From Chryseobacterium sp. 18061 (GTDB lineage: Bacteria; Pseudomonadota; Gammaproteobacteria; Enterobacterales; Enterobacteriaceae), in assembly GCA_902706205.1 (NCBI GenBank), contig CACSKA010000006.1, positions 124,001-188,000 of the forward strand: a stretch of 64,000 bases of DNA. Reading direction: 5' to 3'. Below the pieces are notes generated by a model. That model was not told the origin of the DNA. It worked only from the letters and a program-made list of their open reading frames with translations, and did not search any database. Both the position numbers and the translations under genes were made by a program. This document shows, one piece after another, positions 20,117 to 28,839 of this stretch; position 1 is the first letter of the stretch; each line of letters starts with the position of its first letter.

Positions 20117-21085
20117 TCAGAGCTGATGCTTCTTCAGCAATGCACGCAGCTGGTGGTAGGTAAGACCCAAGAGTTCAGCTGCTTTTTTTTGATTGAATCG
20201 GGCCTGTTGTAGCGCTTGCTGCAACAGGCCTTCTTCTTGCTGCTGCTGAAACTCCCGTAAATCCAGCGGCAGAGAAAGGGCGTGGGTTTCAGCTGCTTCT
20301 TCTACCGTGACCGGGCGCTGAAACGGGTCGAGAATGATGTTATCCAACGGCGCTTCAAAACTGGCGTGGCGATAAACCGACCGTTCCACAACGTTTTTCA
20401 GTTCACGAATATTTCCCGGCCAGCGATAGCTGAGCAGGGTTTCGCGCGCATGGTCGGTAAAGCCGGGAAACAGGGGTTGGTTTAGCTCGCGACACATCTG
20501 AATCGCAAAGTGTTCCGCCATCAGCATGATGTCCGTTTGCCGTTCGCGCAGTGGTGGAAGCTGCACCACGTCAAAAGCCAGGCGGTCGAGGAGGTCAGCG
20601 CGGAAGGTTCCGTCGCTGACCATCTGTGGCAGATCGGCATTGGTGGCGCATACCAGACGCACGTTGACCTGCAGCGGTTGGCTGCCGCCCACGCGCTCCA
20701 GTTCGCCGTACTCAATCACCCGCAGTAATTTCTCCTGCACCAGCATCGGGGCGGTTGCCAGTTCATCGAGGAACAGCGTGCCGCCATCGGCGCGTTCAAA
20801 TCGCCCTGGGTGGCGCTTCTGCGCGCCAGTGAAGGCGCCCGCTTCGTGGCCGAAAAGCTCTGAGTCGAGCAGGTTTTCATTCAGCGCCGCGCAGTTCAGT
20901 GAAATAAACGGACCTTGCCAGCGCGAAGAAAGAAAGTGCAGGCGGTTGGCGATAAGCTCTTTCCCGGTGCCGCGCTCGCCGATAACCAGCACTGGCTTAT
21001 CCAGCGGCGCCAGCCGTGAAACCTGTTCCAGCACCTCGAGAAAGCTGTTCGCTTCGCCGAGCAGGTTGTCCTTGTATTCTGCCAT
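20117..21085 (-). CDS. pspF: PspF, sigma-54 activator of the phage-shock operon
   Basis: The 322-residue (E. coli: 325) AAA+ bacterial enhancer-binding protein has no receiver domain. It has Walker A GERGTGKE (37-44), the sigma-54 contact loop GAFTGA (83-88), the PspA-contacting Trp56 in SRWQG, the arginine-finger region FRADLLDRL, and a C-terminal Fis-type HTH (KKAAELLGLTYHQLRALLKKH). PspA binds and inhibits it until envelope stress relieves inhibition. The ATG at 21083-21085 matches E. coli; a GTG five codons upstream was rejected. It is divergent from pspABCD, and its promoter overlaps the activator sites. Confidence 0.96.
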   Translation of the reverse strand: MAEYKDNLLGEANSFLEVLEQVSRLAPLDKPVLVIGERGTGKELIANRLHFLSSRWQGPFISLNCAALNENLLDSELFGHEAGAFTGAQKRHPGRFERADGGTLFLDELATAPMLVQEKLLRVIEYGELERVGGSQPLQVNVRLVCATNADLPQMVSDGTFRADLLDRLAFDVVQLPPLRERQTDIMLMAEHFAIQMCRELNQPLFPGFTDHARETLLSYRWPGNIRELKNVVERSVYRHASFEAPLDNIILDPFQRPVTVEEAAETHALSLPLDLREFQQQQEEGLLQQALQQARFNQKKAAELLGLTYHQLRALLKKHQL

Positions 21086-21090
21086 GATGA

Positions 21091-21130
21091 AATTCGCCAC
21101 TAGTTAGTGTAATTCGCCATTTAACTGTAG
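21091..21130 (+). promoter_or_regulatory. tandem PspF upstream activating sites
   Basis: The 9-mer AATTCGCCA occurs at 21091-21099 and again at 21111-21119, exactly 20 bases (two helical turns) apart. Each copy is followed by an AGTTAGTG or TTAACTG half. This is the position of UAS I/II in E. coli, where PspF hexamers bind to activate pspA and to repress pspF. The phasing is consistent with binding on one face of the helix. Confidence 0.7.
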
Positions 21131-21165
21131 CCGTCCGAGAGGCACAATTCAACCATGGCGTGTAA

Positions 21166-21178
21166 AATCAATAACATA
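21166..21178 (+). promoter_or_regulatory. candidate IHF site of the psp promoter
   Basis: AATCAATAACATA fits WATCAANNNNTTR with one mismatch. It lies between the PspF sites and the sigma-54 promoter, where IHF bends the DNA in E. coli. Confidence 0.5.
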
Positions 21179-21183
21179 AAAAG

Positions 21184-21200
21184 TTGGCACGGCATTTGTA
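21184..21200 (+). promoter_or_regulatory. sigma-54 promoter of pspABCD
   Basis: TTGGCACGGCATTTGTA matches the sigma-54 consensus TGGCAC-N5-TTGC/T, with GG (21186-21187) and GT (21198-21199) 12 bases apart. It is nearly identical to E. coli pspAp. Transcription should start near 21211, about 48 bases before the pspA ATG. Confidence 0.85.
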
Positions 21201-21258
21201 TTATCTCATCAGCAGGGCCATGCCCGATAACAGAACTGAACGTATGAGGATTTGAATT

Positions 21259-21927
21259 ATGGGTATTTTTTCTCGTTTTGCCGACATCGTGAACGCCAAC
21301 ATCAACTCACTGCTGGAGAAGGCTGAAGATCCGCAAAAACTGGTCCGTCTGATGATTCAGGAGATGGAAGACACGCTGGTGGAAGTGCGTTCCACTTCGG
21401 CCCGTGCGCTGGCAGAAAAGAAACACCTGACTCGCCGCGTGGAACAGGCTAACGCGCAGCAAGCTGAATGGCAGGAAAAAGCTGAGCTGGCACTGCGTAA
21501 AGAGAAAGAAGATTTAGCGCGTGCGGCGCTGATCGAAAAACAGAAGCTGACCGACATTATCGGCACGCTGGAAGGTGAAATCACGCTGGTCGATGAAACG
21601 CTGACCCGCATGAAAAAAGAGATTGGTGAGCTGGAAAATAAACTCAGTGAAACCCGCGCTCGTCAGCAGGCGCTGACCTTGCGTCATCAGGCGGCGAGTT
21701 CTTCCCGCGATGTGCGTCGTCAGCTGGATAGCGGCAAAATCGACGAAGCGATGGCGCGTTTTGAGTCCTTCGAACGCCGTATCGACCATATGGAAGCCGA
21801 AGCGGAAAGCCACGGTTTTGGCAAACAGAAAACGCTGGATCAGCAGTTTGCAGAACTGAAGGCCGATGACCACATCAGCGCGCAAATCGCTGAGCTGCGC
21901 GCCAAAATGAAACAGGATAACGAATAG
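21259..21927 (+). CDS. pspA: phage shock protein A
   Basis: The 222-residue coiled-coil protein of the PspA/IM30/ESCRT-III family matches E. coli PspA throughout ([19 protein letters not shown] start). The N-terminal amphipathic helix (about 2-19) binds membranes; long heptad-rich helices cover 30-190. It inhibits PspF and, when released under membrane stress, assembles on the inner membrane to limit proton leakage. GAGGATTTGAATT precedes the ATG. It is the first gene of the sigma-54 operon. Confidence 0.97.
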   Translation: MGIFSRFADIVNANINSLLEKAEDPQKLVRLMIQEMEDTLVEVRSTSARALAEKKHLTRRVEQANAQQAEWQEKAELALRKEKEDLARAALIEKQKLTDIIGTLEGEITLVDETLTRMKKEIGELENKLSETRARQQALTLRHQAASSSRDVRRQLDSGKIDEAMARFESFERRIDHMEAEAESHGFGKQKTLDQQFAELKADDHISAQIAELRAKMKQDNE

Positions 21928-21981
21928 TCATTTTCAGGCGGTGCTGAACACACCGCCGCTCATCATCTGTAAGGAGACCCC

Positions 21982-22203
21982 ATGAGCGCGCTATTTCTGG
22001 CCATACCGTTGACGTTGTTTGTGTTGTTTGTCCTGCCGGTTTGGCTGTGGCTGCATTATAGCAACCGCTCCGGCGCTGATTTGTCGCAGAGCGAGCAGCA
22101 GCGTTTATCGCAGCTGACGGATGAGGCAAAACGGATGCGGGAACGCATTCAGGCGCTGGAACACATTCTCGACGCGGAACATCCGAACTGGAGAGAACAA
22201 TAA
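21982..22203 (+). CDS. pspB: phage shock protein B
   Basis: This 73-residue protein has one N-terminal membrane segment (LFLAIPLTLFVLFVLPVWLWLHY) followed by a cytoplasmic coiled-coil tail. PspB and PspC sense envelope stress (for example secretin mislocalisation) and recruit PspA. It is preceded by AAGGAG; its stop overlaps the pspC start by one base. Confidence 0.95.
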   Translation: MSALFLAIPLTLFVLFVLPVWLWLHYSNRSGADLSQSEQQRLSQLTDEAKRMRERIQALEHILDAEHPNWREQ

Positions 22204-22562
22204 TGGCGGGATTAGATTTCAGTAAGAAGCTGTGGCGAATTCCACAGCAGGGCATGGTGAAGGGCGTGTGTGCCGGGATTGCACATTGGCTCGACGTTCC
22301 GGTGAAACTGGTGCGTCTGATTACCGTGCTGGCCATGATTTTTGGCTTGTTTTTCTTCGTGGTGGTGGCTTATATCATTATGACGTTTGCCCTCGACCCG
22401 ATCCCTGACAATGAAATGTACGGCGAGCAAATGCCGTCCAGCGGCGAACTGCTTAACGCGGTGGATGCCGAGCTGGCGGCGAGTGAAAAGCGTTTGCGTG
22501 AAATGGAGCGCTACGTCACTTCCGACACTTTTTCGCTGCGCAGCCGTTTTCGCCAGCTGTAA
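22203..22562 (+). CDS. pspC: phage shock protein C
   Basis: The 119-residue PspC-domain membrane protein has the cytoplasmic N-terminus FSKKLWRIPQQGMVKGVCAG and the domain core GIAHWLDVPVKLVRLI. One strong membrane segment follows (ITVLAMIFGLFFFVVVAYIIM). Its periplasmic tail ends SLRSRFRQL. It partners with PspB as the signal-receiving complex of the psp response. Confidence 0.95.
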   Translation: MAGLDFSKKLWRIPQQGMVKGVCAGIAHWLDVPVKLVRLITVLAMIFGLFFFVVVAYIIMTFALDPIPDNEMYGEQMPSSGELLNAVDAELAASEKRLREMERYVTSDTFSLRSRFRQL

Positions 22563-22575
22563 CTGAGAGAGGCAT

Positions 22576-22800
22576 TTGATGAATTCAACATGGCAACGTA
22601 CCGGGCAGAAGTTGAAACCCGGCCTGAAAATCGCGGGTAAGTTGGTTTTGCTGACAGCATTGCGTTACGGCCCGGCGGGCGTTGCCGGTTGGGCTATCAA
22701 ATCCGTTGCTCGCCGCCCGATTAAAATGCTGCTGGCGGTGGCGCTTGAACCGGTGCTGGCACGTTTTGCCAGCCGCATGTCACGCAAGTATTTCTCCTGA
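22576..22800 (+). CDS. pspD: phage shock protein D
   Basis: The 74-residue protein matches E. coli PspD ([31 protein letters not shown]). It has amphipathic hydrophobic segments and is thought to associate peripherally with the membrane. Function is undefined. It is the last psp gene here; pspE, the rhodanese that follows in E. coli, is missing. Confidence 0.92.
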   Translation: MMNSTWQRTGQKLKPGLKIAGKLVLLTALRYGPAGVAGWAIKSVARRPIKMLLAVALEPVLARFASRMSRKYFS

Positions 22801-22805
22801 CAGAC

Positions 22806-22834
22806 GGGGAGGGCTCTCCCCCTTTCTTTTTCCT
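22806..22834 (+). terminator. intrinsic terminator of pspABCD
   Basis: GGGGAG-GGCT-CTCCCC is followed by a pyrimidine-rich CCTTTCTTTTTCC. It lies 6 bases after the pspD stop. A striking polypyrimidine stretch continues to about 22862. Confidence 0.75.
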
Positions 22835-22956
22835 TACCTTCCTTTTTTCTCGCCTTTCTTTGCATCGCATTACCTCATTTTTTTGCGGCAGCTCACAATT
22901 AATGCATTCCAGTGGACACAGATCCTCTTTTTGCGTTTTTTCCCATGCTCATCGCG

Positions 22957-22986
22957 TTGACATCGCATTTTCCGGAGAGTAAATTT
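22957..22986 (+). promoter_or_regulatory. sigma-70 promoter of ycjM
   Basis: TTGACA (22957-22962) and TAAATT (22981-22986) are separated by about 17-18 bases, a near-consensus housekeeping promoter. The predicted start site falls at or just before the palindromic operator-like sequence at about 22994-23008, an ideal place for repression. Confidence 0.7.
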
Positions 22987-22993
22987 TAGTCCG

Positions 22994-23008
22994 TGGGACC
23001 GCTACCAT
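22994..23008 (+). promoter_or_regulatory. candidate YcjW operator upstream of ycjM
   Basis: TGGGACCGCTACCA is an imperfect palindrome (10 of 14 positions symmetrical) centred on CG, the architecture of LacI-family operators. It overlaps the predicted transcription start of ycjM. An identical copy lies at 32935-32948. The LacI-type regulator YcjW is encoded at the other end of the same cluster, which makes it the likely ligand; this is inference. Confidence 0.6.
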
Positions 23009-23019
23009 GGAAAATAAAC

Positions 23020-24705
23020 ATGAAAGAAAAAATAAAATCTCTGATTGACAGTGTGTATGGCAATTCATTTTTAACGCACCAGATGACGCAACTTTTTTCA
23101 GATATTGAAAAAGCAAAACTATGTATTAGCGAACGACGTAAAATGAGCTGGGATCAGCAGGATGTAGTATTAATTACCTATGCTGATCAAATTCGTTCAG
23201 AGGGAAAGAAAAGCCTGCCGATATTTACTGGTTTTTTTAATCGCTGGCTGAAGGAAAGTTTTTCCCACGTTCATCTTTTACCTTTTTATCCTTGGTCTTC
23301 TGACGATGGTTTCTCTGTGGTGGATTATCATCTGGTCGAAGCGACGTCGGGAGACTGGCAGGACGTTGCCGACCTCAAGCGCTCGTCAAATCTGATGTTT
23401 GATTTTGTCTGCAACCATATGTCCGCGAAAAGCGAATGGTTTTCCCGCTATCTGCGTCAGGAACCTGGCTTCGAAAACTTCTTTATCGCCGTTGACCCCG
23501 ACACCGACCTTTCCGCTGTGACCCGTCCGCGAGCCTTGCCATTGCTGACGCCGTTTACCTTAAGCGATGCGTCAGTGCGCCATCTATGGACGACCTTCAG
23601 CAACGATCAAATCGACCTTAATTTTGCCGAGCCGGATGTGCTGATTGCGATGATTAACGTTCTGTTGCATTACCTGGAGCAGGGTGCGGATTATGTTCGT
23701 CTGGATGCCGTCGGTTTCATGTGGAAAGTGCCGGGCACCTCCTGCATTCATCTGCCGCAAACTCACACGTTAATTAAGCTCTTTCGCGCAATCGCGGAAG
23801 AGGTCGCTCCGGGTACGGTGGTCATTACTGAAACCAACGTCCCGCACAAAGACAACGTCGCCTATTTCGGTAACGGCCACGACGAAGCGCAGATGGTATA
23901 CCAATTCTCTCTGCCGCCACTGGTGCTGCATGCCATGCACAGCGCAAATGTAGAAACGCTTTGCCAATGGGCGCAGAGTTTGATGCTTCCATCGGCGGAC
24001 ACCACCTGGTTTAACTTCCTTGCCTCTCATGACGGGATTGGGCTCAACCCGCTGCGTGGGATCCTGCCAGAAGACGATATCCTGCAACTTGTTGAAAAAT
24101 TGCAGCAGCAGGGTGCGTTGGTAAACTGGAAAAACAACCCGGACGGCAGTCGTAGCCCGTATGAAATCAACGTTACCTACATGGATGCGTTAAGCCCGAA
24201 ATCCAGCAGTGATGACGACCGAATTGCCCGCTTTGTGCTGGCCCATGCGGTATTGCTCAGTTTTCCGGGCGTACCAGCCATCTATATCCAAAGCATCCTT
24301 GGTTCACGTAATGACTACGCTGGCGTTGAAAATGCAGGTTATAACCGGGCGATCAATCGTCAGAAATATGACCTGGATGAAATCGAAGCGGCAATGTCTC
24401 AAGCGGGCAGTCTGCGTCAACGCGTCTATCATCGACTGGCGCGCCTGATTGTTTTGCGTCGTGAACACCATGCTTTTCATCCGAATGCGAAAGCCGAATT
24501 TACCGCGATCAATCGCAGCGTAATGCAAATTACCCGAACGACGGAAAACAACCAACGTATTACAGGTTTATTTAATTTCAGCGATCGCCCACAGAGTATT
24601 CATCAGCAGTATAACCATGCCCGAGAATTAATAAGCGACTGCGATTTAACTGATTGTGAATTGAATCTTGCGCCATGGCAGGTAATGTGGATTCAGGATA
24701 AATAA
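23020..24705 (+). CDS. ycjM: YcjM, GH13 glucosylglycerate phosphorylase
   Basis: The 561-residue GH13_18 (sucrose-phosphorylase-type) enzyme has conserved region I DFVCNHM, the nucleophile region VRLDAVGFMW, the acid/base region VITETNVPH and region IV LASHDG. The E. coli orthologue (559 residues) phosphorolyses glucosylglycerate to glucose 1-phosphate and glycerate. The ATG that begins MKEKIKSLIDSVYG was chosen because it matches E. coli; a GTG nine codons upstream lies on top of the predicted operator. My own base count and the reading frame differ by one base around this start, so the start is certain to within a base or so. It is the first gene of a ten-gene plus-strand operon. Confidence 0.9.
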   Translation: MKEKIKSLIDSVYGNSFLTHQMTQLFSDIEKAKLCISERRKMSWDQQDVVLITYADQIRSEGKKSLPIFTGFFNRWLKESFSHVHLLPFYPWSSDDGFSVVDYHLVEATSGDWQDVADLKRSSNLMFDFVCNHMSAKSEWFSRYLRQEPGFENFFIAVDPDTDLSAVTRPRALPLLTPFTLSDASVRHLWTTFSNDQIDLNFAEPDVLIAMINVLLHYLEQGADYVRLDAVGFMWKVPGTSCIHLPQTHTLIKLFRAIAEEVAPGTVVITETNVPHKDNVAYFGNGHDEAQMVYQFSLPPLVLHAMHSANVETLCQWAQSLMLPSADTTWFNFLASHDGIGLNPLRGILPEDDILQLVEKLQQQGALVNWKNNPDGSRSPYEINVTYMDALSPKSSSDDDRIARFVLAHAVLLSFPGVPAIYIQSILGSRNDYAGVENAGYNRAINRQKYDLDEIEAAMSQAGSLRQRVYHRLARLIVLRREHHAFHPNAKAEFTAINRSVMQITRTTENNQRITGLFNFSDRPQSIHQQYNHARELISDCDLTDCELNLAPWQVMWIQDK

Positions 24706-24717
24706 AAGGAAGAATAA

Positions 24718-26007
24718 ATGAAAATGGCAAAAACTGTGCTGGTAACGGCTCTGGTTTCCTGCGTCCTAATTTCAGGGTGTCGGGATGATAATAAAACCGT
24801 CACGATTGAATTTATGCACTCGTCGGTGGAGCAAGAGCGCCAGGCAGTGATCACGAAATTAATTGAGCGCTTTGAAAAAGAGAATCCGGGCATTGTCGTT
24901 AAACCGGTTCCGGTCGAAGAAGATGCCTTTAACACCAAAGTCATCACCCTGGCGAGGACCGGGGCGCTACCTGCGGTGATGGAAGTCAGCCACGACTACG
25001 CCAAAGTACTGGATAAAGAGCAATTGCTGGACCGGGGTGCCATCGCCAAATCCATCAGTGATATCGGTGAGGATCAATTCTACGACGGCGTATTACGCAT
25101 CGTGCGCACCGAAGACGGAAAAGCCTGGACTGGGGCACCCATCAGTGCCTGGATTTCTGGAGTCTGGTATCACAAAGACGTGCTGGCGGCCGCGGGAGTC
25201 GCGGAACCTCATAACTGGCAGGAATTATTAGCCGCAAGTAAAGCGCTGAACAATCCGGCGAACAAAAAGTATGGTATTGCGCTGCCTACCGCAGAGAGTG
25301 TAATGACCGAGCAAGCATTCTCACAGTTTGCACTTTCGAACAACGCCAACGTATTTAACAGTCAGGGTGGCATCTCACTCGATACCCCAGAAATGCGCAA
25401 CACGCTGGCGTTCTATCGCGATTTAGCCACCACCACGATGCCTGGGTCCAACGATGTGATGGAGATAAAAGATGCCTTCATGAATGGCTCTGCGCCGATG
25501 GCGGTCTATTCCACCTACATTCTCCCGGCGGTTTACAAAGAAGGTAATCCGGCCAATCTGGGCTTTATGGTGCCGACGCAAACGACGTCTGCGGTATACG
25601 GTACAGTGACGTCTCTGACCATCACCGCAGGTCAGGAAAAGGCACAAACAGAGGCGGCAGAGAAGTTCGTCGTATGGATGGAGAAGCCACAGAACTCCGC
25701 CGACTGGGTAATGATGTCACCAGGCGCGGCATTACCGATGACCAAAAACGTGGTCGACACCGCGACATGGAAAGAAAACCCGGTTATCAAAGCGTTTGGT
25801 CAGTTGCCATATGAGCTGATTGCCCAATTTCCGAACGTGAAGGTGTTCGGTGCTGTTGGCGATAAAAACTTTACCCGAATGGGCGATGTCACTGGTTCAG
25901 GAACCATCAGCGCCATGGTCAATGCCGCGACGGTAGGTAAAAAACCGATTGAACCGCTGCTGGCTGAAGGGCAAAAACGCCTCGATGCCCTCGTACAACA
26001 GCCATGA
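24718..26007 (+). CDS. ycjN: YcjN, sugar-binding lipoprotein of an ABC importer
   Basis: The 429-residue extracellular solute-binding protein (family 1) has a lipoprotein signal peptide: lipobox LISGC, lipidated Cys21, followed by RDD. The core has typical sugar-binder features (VEQERQAVITKLIERFEKENPGI, then FNTKVITLARTG). It should deliver an alpha- or beta-glucoside to YcjO-YcjP. It lies 12 bases after ycjM and overlaps the region before ycjO. Confidence 0.93.
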   Translation: MKMAKTVLVTALVSCVLISGCRDDNKTVTIEFMHSSVEQERQAVITKLIERFEKENPGIVVKPVPVEEDAFNTKVITLARTGALPAVMEVSHDYAKVLDKEQLLDRGAIAKSISDIGEDQFYDGVLRIVRTEDGKAWTGAPISAWISGVWYHKDVLAAAGVAEPHNWQELLAASKALNNPANKKYGIALPTAESVMTEQAFSQFALSNNANVFNSQGGISLDTPEMRNTLAFYRDLATTTMPGSNDVMEIKDAFMNGSAPMAVYSTYILPAVYKEGNPANLGFMVPTQTTSAVYGTVTSLTITAGQEKAQTEAAEKFVVWMEKPQNSADWVMMSPGAALPMTKNVVDTATWKENPVIKAFGQLPYELIAQFPNVKVFGAVGDKNFTRMGDVTGSGTISAMVNAATVGKKPIEPLLAEGQKRLDALVQQP

Positions 26008-26027
26008 AACAGGCAGGAAACGGGATG

Positions 26028-26909
26028 ATGAAGAAGTTGATGTCGGGTCGCTCCGACTTACCGTTTGCCATGATGCTGCTCGGCCCAAGCCTGTTGCTGC
26101 TGGCCGGTCTGGTGGCCTGGCCGATGGTCTCCAATATCGAAATCAGTTTTCAGCACCTGCCGTTGAACCCACGCATTGCGTCGACCTTCGTCGGGCTGGA
26201 TAACTACACACGTATTCTCAGCGACCCGGGTTTCTGGCACTCATTGTGGATGACCTTCTGGTACACCGCACTGGTGGTGCTGGGCAGTACCGGGTTAGGG
26301 CTAGCGGTGGCGGTGTTTTTCAACCGCGAATTCCGTCTGCGCAAAACGGCGCGCTCGCTGGTGCTGTTGTCCTACGTGACGCCATCAATCTCGTTGGTCT
26401 TTGCGTGGAAATACATGTTCAACAACGGCTACGGGATCGTGAACTACCTCGGCGTAGATGTGTTGGGACTGTATAAGCAGGCACCGCTGTGGTTTGACAA
26501 CCCGAACAGCAGCTTTGTCCTGGTGGTGCTGTTCGCCATATGGCGTTATTTCCCTTACGCCTTTATTTCGTTTTTAGCCATATTGCAGACCATTGATAAA
26601 TCTCTGTACGAAGCGGCGGAAATGGACGGGGCAAATGGATGGCAGCGTTTTCGCATCGTCACGCTTCCGGCGATCATGCCGGTGTTGGCGACCGTGGTAA
26701 CGCTACGCACTATCTGGATGTTCTACATGTTCGCTGATGTCTATCTGCTGACCACGAAGGTCAATATTCTTGGCGTCTATCTGTATAAAACGGCGTTTGC
26801 CTTTAACGATTTGGGTAAAGCCGCCGCGATTTCCGTGGTGCTGTTTGTGATCATATTTGCAGTGATTCTGCTGACCAGAAAACGGGTGAATTTCAATGGC
26901 AACAAATAA
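26028..26909 (+). CDS. ycjO: YcjO, sugar ABC permease (MalF type)
   Basis: The protein is 293 residues from this start, exactly the E. coli length. It has six membrane segments and the EAA loop YEAAEMDGANGWQRFRIVTLP. Three in-frame ATGs occur (26004, 26025, 26028). The first overlaps ycjN and lacks a good ribosome binding site, whereas AGGAAA sits before 26025/26028. YcjO pairs with YcjP as the pore of the importer fed by YcjN. Confidence 0.9.
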   Translation: MKKLMSGRSDLPFAMMLLGPSLLLLAGLVAWPMVSNIEISFQHLPLNPRIASTFVGLDNYTRILSDPGFWHSLWMTFWYTALVVLGSTGLGLAVAVFFNREFRLRKTARSLVLLSYVTPSISLVFAWKYMFNNGYGIVNYLGVDVLGLYKQAPLWFDNPNSSFVLVVLFAIWRYFPYAFISFLAILQTIDKSLYEAAEMDGANGWQRFRIVTLPAIMPVLATVVTLRTIWMFYMFADVYLLTTKVNILGVYLYKTAFAFNDLGKAAAISVVLFVIIFAVILLTRKRVNFNGNK

Positions 26910-27741
26910 ACAACGTCGCAGGAGTGCCGTGCTTTTTTACGTCGGGCTGGCGCTGTTCCTCGGCTTCACACTGTTTCCGTTCTTTGTGATGCTGATGACC
27001 TCGTTTAAAAGTGCGAAAGAGGCTATTTCACTGCATCCGACGCTGCTGCCGCAGCAATGGACCGTAGAGCACTACATCGATATTTTTAATCCGCTGATTT
27101 TCCCGTTCGTCAGCTATTTCCGTAACAGCCTGGTGGTGTCGATTGTTTCGTCGGCTATCTCGCTATTCCTCGGGACGCTCGGTGCGTGGGCATTGTCGAA
27201 ACTGCGCTTTCGCGGCCGTGAAACCATCAATGCCAGTTTTTACACCGTCTACATGTTCTCCGGGATTCTGCTGGTGGTGCCGCTGTTCAAAATCATCACC
27301 GCTCTGGGCATTTACGACACCGAACTGGCGCTGATCGTCACCATGGTGACGCAAACGCTGCCAACAGCCATTTTCATGCTTAAAAGCTACTTCGACACTA
27401 TCCCGAATGAAATCGAGGAGGCAGCGATGATGGACGGCCTGAACCGGCTGCAAATCATCTTCCGTATCACGGTGCCGCTGGCGATGTCCGGCCTGATATC
27501 GGTGTTTGTGTACTGCTTTATGGTGGCGTGGAACGACTATCTGTTTGCGTCAATTTTCCTCTCCAGTGCAGAGAATTTCACGCTGCCAGTGGGACTGAAC
27601 ACGCTGTTCAGTACGCCGGATTATATCTGGGGACGAATGATGGCCGCATCGCTGGTGACCGCGCTGCCCGTCATTATCATGTACGCGCTTTCCGAGCGCT
27701 TTATTAAGAGTGGTTTGACAGCCGGCGGCGTTAAGGGCTAA
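26896..27741 (+). CDS. ycjP: YcjP, sugar ABC permease (MalG type)
   Basis: The 281-residue MalG-like permease (E. coli: 280) has an EAA loop in EEAAMMDGLNRLQIIFRITVPLA and six hydrophobic segments. It overlaps ycjO by 14 bases, suggesting coupled translation of the two pore subunits. Confidence 0.93.
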   Translation: MATNKQRRRSAVLFYVGLALFLGFTLFPFFVMLMTSFKSAKEAISLHPTLLPQQWTVEHYIDIFNPLIFPFVSYFRNSLVVSIVSSAISLFLGTLGAWALSKLRFRGRETINASFYTVYMFSGILLVVPLFKIITALGIYDTELALIVTMVTQTLPTAIFMLKSYFDTIPNEIEEAAMMDGLNRLQIIFRITVPLAMSGLISVFVYCFMVAWNDYLFASIFLSSAENFTLPVGLNTLFSTPDYIWGRMMAASLVTALPVIIMYALSERFIKSGLTAGGVKG

Positions 27742-27768
27742 GGCAGTCAGTTTGACAAGGTATGAATG

Positions 27769-28821
27769 ATGAAAAAATTAGTGGCAACTGCTCCGCGCAT
27801 CGCGGCACTGGTGGAATATCAGGACCTGCCGGTAGCAGCAAATGAAGTTAAAGTTCGTGTACGTTACGGCGCGCCAAAGCATGGCACCGAAGTGGTTGAT
27901 TTCCGTGCGGCCAGCCCCTTTATTGATGAGCAGTTTGATACCGAGTGGCAGCTCTTTACCGCTCGGGAGGCTAACGCGCCGCGCGGCATTGAGTTCGGCA
28001 ACTTCCAGCTCGGAAATATGGTGGTTGGCGACATCATTCAGTGTGGTGCCGATGTGACAGACTATCGTGAAGGTGACAGTGTCTGCTGCTACGGCCCACT
28101 GGCAGAAACCGTCATTGTTAATGCCGTGAATAATTACAAACTGCGCAAAATGCCTGCTGGCGCGTCGTGGAAAAATGCGGTCTGTTATGACCCGGCGCAG
28201 TTCGCGATGAGCGGTGTGCGCGATGCCAATGTTCGCGTGGGCGATTTTGTGGTGGTGATTGGCCTGGGGGCTATTGGTCAAATTGCGGTGCAGTTGGCGA
28301 AAAAAGCTGGTGCATCGGTTGTTATTGGCATCGATCCGATTGACCATCGTTGTGAGATAGCGCGTCGCCACGGGGCCGATGTGTGTCTGAACCCGATCGG
28401 CACCGATGTCGGCCTTGAAATCAAAAAACTGACCGGTAGGCAGGGCGCTGACATCATCATCGAGACCAGCGGTTACGCTGACGCGCTGCAATCCGCGCTG
28501 CGGGGCCTGGCCTATGGTGGCACGATTTCATACGTCGCATTTGCCAAACCGTTTTCCGAGGGCTTCAACCTCGGGCGTGAAGCACATTTCAACAACGCCA
28601 AAATCATCTTCTCCCGCGCGTGTAGCGAACCTAATCCGGACTATCCGCGTTGGAACCGTAAGCGTATCGAGGAAACCTGCTGGGAATTGCTGATGAACGG
28701 TTATCTCAACTGTGACGACCTGATTGACCCGGTGGTGCCGTTCAGCGAAAGCCCGGAGAGCTACATGAACTTCGTCGATAAACAGCCTGAACTGAGTATC
28801 AAAATGGGCGTCACTTTTTAA
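27769..28821 (+). CDS. ycjQ: YcjQ, zinc-type dehydrogenase (D-guloside 3-dehydrogenase)
   Basis: The 350-residue medium-chain dehydrogenase has a Rossmann NAD-binding motif (VVIGLGAIGQIAVQ) and the N-terminal catalytic domain marker GAPKHGTEVVDF in place of the usual zinc-alcohol-dehydrogenase GHE signature. The E. coli enzyme oxidises the C3 hydroxyl of D-gulosides with NAD. With YcjR and YcjS it interconverts glucosides and gulosides through 3-keto intermediates. Two adjacent ATGs exist; the second gives the E. coli length and a better spacing to AAGG. Confidence 0.9.
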   Translation: MKKLVATAPRIAALVEYQDLPVAANEVKVRVRYGAPKHGTEVVDFRAASPFIDEQFDTEWQLFTAREANAPRGIEFGNFQLGNMVVGDIIQCGADVTDYREGDSVCCYGPLAETVIVNAVNNYKLRKMPAGASWKNAVCYDPAQFAMSGVRDANVRVGDFVVVIGLGAIGQIAVQLAKKAGASVVIGIDPIDHRCEIARRHGADVCLNPIGTDVGLEIKKLTGRQGADIIIETSGYADALQSALRGLAYGGTISYVAFAKPFSEGFNLGREAHFNNAKIIFSRACSEPNPDYPRWNRKRIEETCWELLMNGYLNCDDLIDPVVPFSESPESYMNFVDKQPELSIKMGVTF

Positions 28822-28839
28822 GCGCAAGGAAAGCAAATT

